This document shows positions 58,855-64,000 of a DNA stretch of 64,000 nt, in pieces. This DNA comes from an uncultured Clostridia bacterium (GTDB taxonomy: Bacteria; Bacillota; Clostridia; Oscillospirales; Ruminococcaceae). The notes below the pieces were generated by a model. The model did no database searches and was not told where the DNA came from. It saw only the letters and a program-made list of their open reading frames with translations. Every line of letters starts with the position of its first letter. Positions within the stretch are counted from its first letter, which is position 1. The translations under genes were made by a program, and so were the position numbers. The stretch covers positions 1-64,000 of the forward strand of contig CAMCFA010000005.1 of assembly GCA_945873955.1 (NCBI GenBank), written 5' to 3'.

Positions 58855-60210
58855 ATGCTTAATTCAGGCGATATATTAGAAACGATAAAGATGATACAGG
58901 AGGAGAACCTTGATATCCGTACCATTACTATGGGTATCTCCCTTCTGGACTGTATCGACAGCGATATCGACAAGGCTTGCGACAAGGTATACGACAAGAT
59001 CATGCGAAAGGCTGAGAACCTTGTAAAGACCGGCGAGGACATCGAAAAGCAGTACGGTATCCCGATAGTAAACAAGCGTATCTCCGTGACACCTATCGCA
59101 ATGGTGTCCGCGGCGTGCAAGGGCAGCCCGGTGAAGTTCGCAAAGGCGCTCCAGAGAGCCGCTGACGGCACCGGCGTGAACTACATAGGCGGCTACTCCG
59201 CGCTGGTACACAAGGGCTTCTCCGCCGGCGACAGGGAGCTTATCGAGTCTATCCCGGAGGCGCTGTCTGTTACAAGCAATGTATGCTCCTCCGTCAACAT
59301 CGGCTCTACCAGAGCCGGCATAAACATGGACGCAGTGGCAATGATGGGAAAGATCATCATTGACGCCGCGGAGGCTACTAAAGACAACAGCTACTTCGGC
59401 GCTGCCAAGATCGTGGTATTCTGCAACGCAGTGGAGGACAACCCCTTTATGGCGGGAGCGTTCCACGGCGTGGGCGAGTACGACTGCGAGATAAACGTCG
59501 GTGTTTCCGGCCCGGGCGTAGTCCGCGCGGCGCTCAAGAAATACCCCGACGCGAATATCAGCGAGATTGCGGACGTCATCAAAAAGACCGCGTTCAAGAT
59601 CACCAGAATGGGTCAGCTTGTCGGCACAGAAGCGTGCCAGAAGCTGGGCGTTCCGTTCGGTATCGTTGACCTGTCCCTTGCGCCTACTCCGGCGGTGGGC
59701 GACTCCGTTGCGCATATCCTTGAGGAGATCGGTCTGGAAAGCTGCGGCTGCCACGGCACTACCGCCTGCCTTGCCATGCTGAACGACGCAGTTAAGAAGG
59801 GCGGCGTTATGGCGTCCTCCCACGTCGGCGGACTTTCCGGCGCATTTATCCCGGTCTCCGAGGACGCCGGCATGATCGACGCCGCAATTAAGGGAAGCCT
59901 TTCCCTTGAAAAGCTGGAAGCCATGACCGCGGTATGCTCCGTAGGTCTTGACATGATAGCTATCCCCGGCGACACCCCCGCGGACGTTATCTCCGCGATA
60001 ATCGCCGACGAAGCCGCGATCGGCATGGTCAACAGCAAGACCACCGCCGTCCGCGTTATCCCCGCTATCGGCATGAAAGAGGGCGAGATGATAGAGTTCG
60101 GCGGTCTGTTCGGCAGCGCACCGATAATGCCGGTAAGCCGCTTCTCACCGTCCAAATTCATCAGCCGTGGCGGAAGAATACCCGCACCGCTCCAGAGCTT
60201 GAAGAACTGA
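58855..60210 (+). CDS. PFL family protein (DUF711/UPF0210)
   Basis: 451 aa, [16 protein letters not shown]; conserved pairing with ACT gene. Confidence 0.95.
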   Translation: MLNSGDILETIKMIQEENLDIRTITMGISLLDCIDSDIDKACDKVYDKIMRKAENLVKTGEDIEKQYGIPIVNKRISVTPIAMVSAACKGSPVKFAKALQRAADGTGVNYIGGYSALVHKGFSAGDRELIESIPEALSVTSNVCSSVNIGSTRAGINMDAVAMMGKIIIDAAEATKDNSYFGAAKIVVFCNAVEDNPFMAGAFHGVGEYDCEINVGVSGPGVVRAALKKYPDANISEIADVIKKTAFKITRMGQLVGTEACQKLGVPFGIVDLSLAPTPAVGDSVAHILEEIGLESCGCHGTTACLAMLNDAVKKGGVMASSHVGGLSGAFIPVSEDAGMIDAAIKGSLSLEKLEAMTAVCSVGLDMIAIPGDTPADVISAIIADEAAIGMVNSKTTAVRVIPAIGMKEGEMIEFGGLFGSAPIMPVSRFSPSKFISRGGRIPAPLQSLKN

Positions 60211-60235
60211 TACTCAGCGCACCACCGACCCTTAT

Positions 60236-60286
60236 GTCCCGCTTTACGGTATGGTTTTTCCTTTCCGTCCGGCGGGACTTTGTTTT
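60236..60286 (+). terminator. Intrinsic terminator after PFL gene
   Basis: GTCCCGC...GCGGGAC followed by TTTGTTTTTT. Confidence 0.65.
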
Positions 60287-60417
60287 TTATCAACTGCCGG
60301 CGATTAGTGATTATGGCTAGATTACCCTGTAAATATTTGTTTACTATCACTATTGAAATAATTTATGAAAAGGGTATACAATAATAAGGTATGGATTTTG
60401 ATTGTGGGGTAATGCTT

Positions 60418-60726
60418 ATGGATATATTAAAGCAGATAATAGAATTAGACAAAGCAGCCGCTGCGCGGGTGGAAGCGCTCCGCGAGGAGCAGGCGCGAAA
60501 GCTGGAGGAATCCGGCAGGGCTGCGGCGGACGCCAACGAAAAGTTGATCGCGGACGAGCAGGCTAAGCTGGAGGAGTTCCGCAGCACGCAGCAGAAAGCC
60601 CTTGACGAAAAGCAGGGCGGCGCGGAGGCTGCGAAAGCCGCCGAAATAAAGCGGCTGGACGATATTTTTGCCGAAAACCGCGAAAAATGGTCGGCGGAGA
60701 TCATCGAAAAGGTAACGGGTGTGTGA
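60418..60726 (+). CDS. V-type ATPase subunit G/H-like coiled-coil protein
   Basis: Ala/Glu/Lys coiled coil immediately upstream of V-ATPase subunit genes. Confidence 0.7.
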   Translation: MDILKQIIELDKAAAARVEALREEQARKLEESGRAAADANEKLIADEQAKLEEFRSTQQKALDEKQGGAEAAKAAEIKRLDDIFAENREKWSAEIIEKVTGV

Positions 60727-60727
60727 T

Positions 60728-61762
60728 ATGTCCTTTTCCTCAAACTCTGTAATCGCGAAATCCCGTGCGATCTTCGGCAGGTCGCTTACGGCGGAGGATT
60801 TCGCCCAGCTATGCGACAAGCGTTCCGTGGCAGAGGCGGCGGCGTTCCTTAAAAACACCTCCCGCTACGGCGAAGCCCTAGCCGGGGTAGACCCCCGGAC
60901 AGTACACCGCGGTCAGCTTGAATCCCTGCTGGACAAGACCATTTTTGACATCTTCGACGGCTTCAGCAGGTTCGACTTCACCGAAAGCAAGTGGTTCTTC
61001 CGCGAGATAGTCATGCAGCTAGAAGCAGAGCAGATACTCTGCGCTATTGAGGCAGTTGCGGAAGGCTCCACCGACAGCTATATCGCGGCGGTGCCGACTT
61101 TCCTCATCAGCCGCTCCCGCATAGACCTGCTGGAGCTTGGAAAGTCCCGCAGCTTTGAGGATATCTCCCGCAGGCTGTCCGGCACGGAATTCGGCAGGCT
61201 GCTTCAGCCGCTTCTTGCCGAAGCCTCCTCCACCGGCAGGATAAATATCCGGGAGTGCGAGCGGCGGCTCTACACGCAGTACTACATCTCCTGCATGAAA
61301 ATGGTGGAGAAAAGCTGCAAGGGCGCGCAGAAAACCGAGCTGAAACGCGCGTTTCTGAAAAGCATAGACATGAAAAATGTCGTCACCTGCTGCCGTATGC
61401 GGGCGTTCGGATTTGACTCCGGCTCAGCCGCGGCACAGATGATACCGTTCAAATACCGGCTCAACCAGAGCGTCATAGAGCGCCTTATGCAGCAGCCGGA
61501 CATAGACCGCATTGCGTCCGAGCTGGGGGAGCTTGGCTACCGCACCGACAGCTCTGCGCAGTTCCAGACTATCGAGCAGCTCACCGAGCGCATAAGCCTT
61601 GATTACCTGCGGCGCACGCTGCGGATATCCAGAAGCTCCGCAACGGTGTACTTCTGCCTGATAGAATGTCTGCAAATCGAGCTGCACAACATCAAGACCG
61701 TTATCGAGGGCATACGCTACGGGCTTACCGGCGCACAGATAATGGAAATGCTGGTACTATGA
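60728..61762 (+). CDS. V-type ATPase subunit C (d-type)
   Basis: V0D/AC39-like sequence (DIKNVVTCCR-type IDMKNVVTCCRMRAF). Confidence 0.85.
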   Translation: MSFSSNSVIAKSRAIFGRSLTAEDFAQLCDKRSVAEAAAFLKNTSRYGEALAGVDPRTVHRGQLESLLDKTIFDIFDGFSRFDFTESKWFFREIVMQLEAEQILCAIEAVAEGSTDSYIAAVPTFLISRSRIDLLELGKSRSFEDISRRLSGTEFGRLLQPLLAEASSTGRINIRECERRLYTQYYISCMKMVEKSCKGAQKTELKRAFLKSIDMKNVVTCCRMRAFGFDSGSAAAQMIPFKYRLNQSVIERLMQQPDIDRIASELGELGYRTDSSAQFQTIEQLTERISLDYLRRTLRISRSSATVYFCLIECLQIELHNIKTVIEGIRYGLTGAQIMEMLVL

Positions 61763-61809
61763 CAAAATAAACCATTACTATATAAATATAGAAGAAAGGC
61801 GGTGGATCT

Positions 61810-63771
61810 ATGGGTATTGAGAAAATGTCGCTGATATCCGTCGAGGGCGGAGCCGAGCAGTTGGACAATTCGCTCATGCTGTGCTGCGAAAGCAGAAACT
61901 TCCAGATGAACGATATTTCCGAGAAGAACGGCGCTCCGGCAGGGTCAGCGCAGAATCCCTACACCGGCGCTTATGAAAAGCTCCGCAGCACTGCGGCGGC
62001 GCTGGGCATTACCCTTGAATTCCGTAATTACGACCGTGTGGAAATGAACGCTCCGGAGGAGTTCGGCAACTGGGCGGAGGAACTGTCCGCGGGGGTCGAT
62101 AAGATCCGGCGGGAACACGAAGAAATGCTGAGGTCTATCGAGGAGCTGCGCCGCACCGACGCCTGCGTAAAGCACCTTCTGGGGCTGAACGTCAGCTTTA
62201 AGGACCTGTTCGGCATGAAGTACGTCAAGCTGCGCGTCGGGCGGCTGCCAACGGACAATCTCCAGAAGCTGGATTACTACACCAACCGCAGTATCCACTT
62301 CATTCCGTTCGATAAGGGTCCCGATTACGTCTGGGGAATATACCTCACCCCGGCGGACACATGCGAGTTCGCGGACTCACTGATGAAGTCCCTCTACTTT
62401 GAGCGGACGCGCCTGCCGGACTATCTTGACCAAGACCCGAAAACCACCGACGAAATGCTCAACAAGATAATCGACGACGAGGAAAAGCTGGACAAACAGC
62501 TTGAAACTCAGATGAACGAGTTCCGGGACAAACACCGCGACGAGATCCTCACCGGAATGAGCAAGCTGAAATTCCTGTCGGAGTGCTACGAGCTGCGCAG
62601 CATGGCGCTTATCTCCGCAGGACGGTTCTCATTCTCCGGCTACTGCCCTACAAGGCTTGCCAAGAACCTCTCCGGCGAGCTGGAAAAGCTGCCCGGCGTG
62701 CAGACAGTGGAAGTACCGATAAAGCCGAAGAACGCCTCCCCGGACGTGCCGGTAAGACTTCACAACAACGTGATATTCCGTCCGTTTGAGATGTTCGTGA
62801 AGATGTATGGACTGCCCGCATACAACGGCTTCGACCCCACGCCCTACGTCGCAGTGACCTACTGCCTGATGTTCGGCATGATGTTCGGCGATCTGGGGCA
62901 GGGACTTCTGGTGTCGCTGCTGGGACTTGTGCTCAGTAAATTCACCAAGAACGGGCTTGCCCCGATAATGACCCGTATCGGACTGTTCTCCGCCGCTTTC
63001 GGCGTGGTTTACGGCTCGGTATTCGGCATTGAAACGATAATACCGCCGTTCTTCCACCGGGAGAACATCTGGAAAGCCCTCGGCTACACCAAGCAGCCGG
63101 AAAATATATTCCAAGTGGCTACGACGCTGCTTATCGTCGCGCTGGCAATAGGAATTGTGCTGATAATTCTTTCTATGCTGTTCAACACGATACTGAACTT
63201 CCGCAAGCGCAATCTCGGCGAGGCGCTGTTCGCCGTGAACGGCGTGGCGGGTCTGGTGTTCTACGTTTCACTGGTGGCTGCCGCTGCGGGTATGTTCATG
63301 TTCGGCGTGGATCTATTTAACCCCGTGTATATAATATGCCTTATCGTGCTGCCGCTGGTGCTGATATTCTTCAAGCACCCGCTGTCGAACCTTGTTATGG
63401 GCGTAAAGCCTGCGGAAAAGGTTTCTATCGACAACTTTATAATCGAGAACTTCATTGAGCTGTTCGAGGCGGCGCTGAGCTTCCTGTCAAACACCATGTC
63501 CTACCTGCGTATCGGCGGCTTCGTTCTGAGCCACGCCGGTATGATGCTGGTAGTTGCGCAGCTTGCCGGAACGAACGTCCCCGGCGCTGAGATAACCGCA
63601 AGTACTGTGATAGTTTATATCATCGGCAACCTTATCGTAATGGCTATCGAGGGACTTCTGGTGGGGATACAGGTACTCCGACTGGAGTTCTACGAGATAT
63701 TCAACCGCTTCTACGACGGCAGCGGACAGAGCTTCCGTCCTATTGAGATCAGCATCGGAACTGACAAATAA
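61810..63771 (+). CDS. V-type ATPase subunit I
   Basis: 653 aa, MFGMMFGDLGQGLLVSLLG, C-terminal RLEFYEIFNRFYDGSGQSFRPI. Confidence 0.96.
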   Translation: MGIEKMSLISVEGGAEQLDNSLMLCCESRNFQMNDISEKNGAPAGSAQNPYTGAYEKLRSTAAALGITLEFRNYDRVEMNAPEEFGNWAEELSAGVDKIRREHEEMLRSIEELRRTDACVKHLLGLNVSFKDLFGMKYVKLRVGRLPTDNLQKLDYYTNRSIHFIPFDKGPDYVWGIYLTPADTCEFADSLMKSLYFERTRLPDYLDQDPKTTDEMLNKIIDDEEKLDKQLETQMNEFRDKHRDEILTGMSKLKFLSECYELRSMALISAGRFSFSGYCPTRLAKNLSGELEKLPGVQTVEVPIKPKNASPDVPVRLHNNVIFRPFEMFVKMYGLPAYNGFDPTPYVAVTYCLMFGMMFGDLGQGLLVSLLGLVLSKFTKNGLAPIMTRIGLFSAAFGVVYGSVFGIETIIPPFFHRENIWKALGYTKQPENIFQVATTLLIVALAIGIVLIILSMLFNTILNFRKRNLGEALFAVNGVAGLVFYVSLVAAAAGMFMFGVDLFNPVYIICLIVLPLVLIFFKHPLSNLVMGVKPAEKVSIDNFIIENFIELFEAALSFLSNTMSYLRIGGFVLSHAGMMLVVAQLAGTNVPGAEITASTVIVYIIGNLIVMAIEGLLVGIQVLRLEFYEIFNRFYDGSGQSFRPIEISIGTDK

Positions 63772-63789
63772 TTTTGGAGGATTACTATT

Positions 63790-64000
63790 ATGGAATACAT
63801 CATGCTTTTCGCACTGCCGCTTATTATCGTGGGACTTATCATGCTCCCGCTGTTCATCAATCTCAAGCGCACAAAGGATCACAAGCCCGCTAACAGAAAG
63901 CGCGCAATTATCGCAAACGCGGCGTCCTTTATCGGCGTTATGGCGCTGATGACCGTCCTGCCGCTCACCGGTGCATTCGCTGAGACCGCAGCCGCTGCCG
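63790..64000 (+). CDS. V-type ATPase subunit K-like (c-ring) protein, truncated by window end
   Basis: MEYIMLFALPLIIVGLIMLPLF...; position after subunit I. Confidence 0.7.
   Translation, partial: MEYIMLFALPLIIVGLIMLPLFINLKRTKDHKPANRKRAIIANAASFIGVMALMTVLPLTGAFAETAAAA

Noticed and set aside
59613-60350. Minus-strand ORFs antisense to the PFL gene (also 58876-59823)
   Set aside because: Shadow ORFs of the well-supported plus-strand PFL gene
1-64000. CRISPR arrays, rRNA or tRNA genes
   Set aside because: No regularly spaced direct repeats seen; the only tRNA-like 3' end is that of the tmRNA

Overview
The window falls into two parts. (A) About 1-10.3 kb is an accessory/mobile region. It holds two divergent relaxase genes, a MobC-like ORF plus the 3' tail of a second putative one, an IS21-family element (istB plus a frame-disrupted istA) with matching ends and a candidate target duplication, a 5'-truncated STAND/NB-ARC-like ORF, a large serine recombinase with small upstream ORFs, and a coupled three-gene DUF3791/DUF3990 (ART-like) cassette. 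This region abuts a complete tmRNA gene (ssrA, minus strand). (B) About 10.3-64 kb is ordinary, high-coding-density Clostridia/Ruminococcaceae-like chromosome: GH2 glycosidase + AraC regulator, nifJ, a single ~26 kb minus-strand flagellar/chemotaxis operon (flgB to cheD), a GntR/ABC transporter operon, rsmE-recG-fakA-asp23-ispE-aminotransferase-Lrp, a PHP phosphatase, an ACT + PFL (DUF711) pair, and the start of a V-type ATPase operon. The best candidates for something undescribed are the DUF3791-DUF3990 cassette directly downstream of ssrA, the hairpin-rich ~0.3 kb leader with an intrinsic terminator between cheY and fliO, and the STAND remnant fused to a mobilization-gene remnant. All functional calls are from reading the sequence and family recall; no database search was run.
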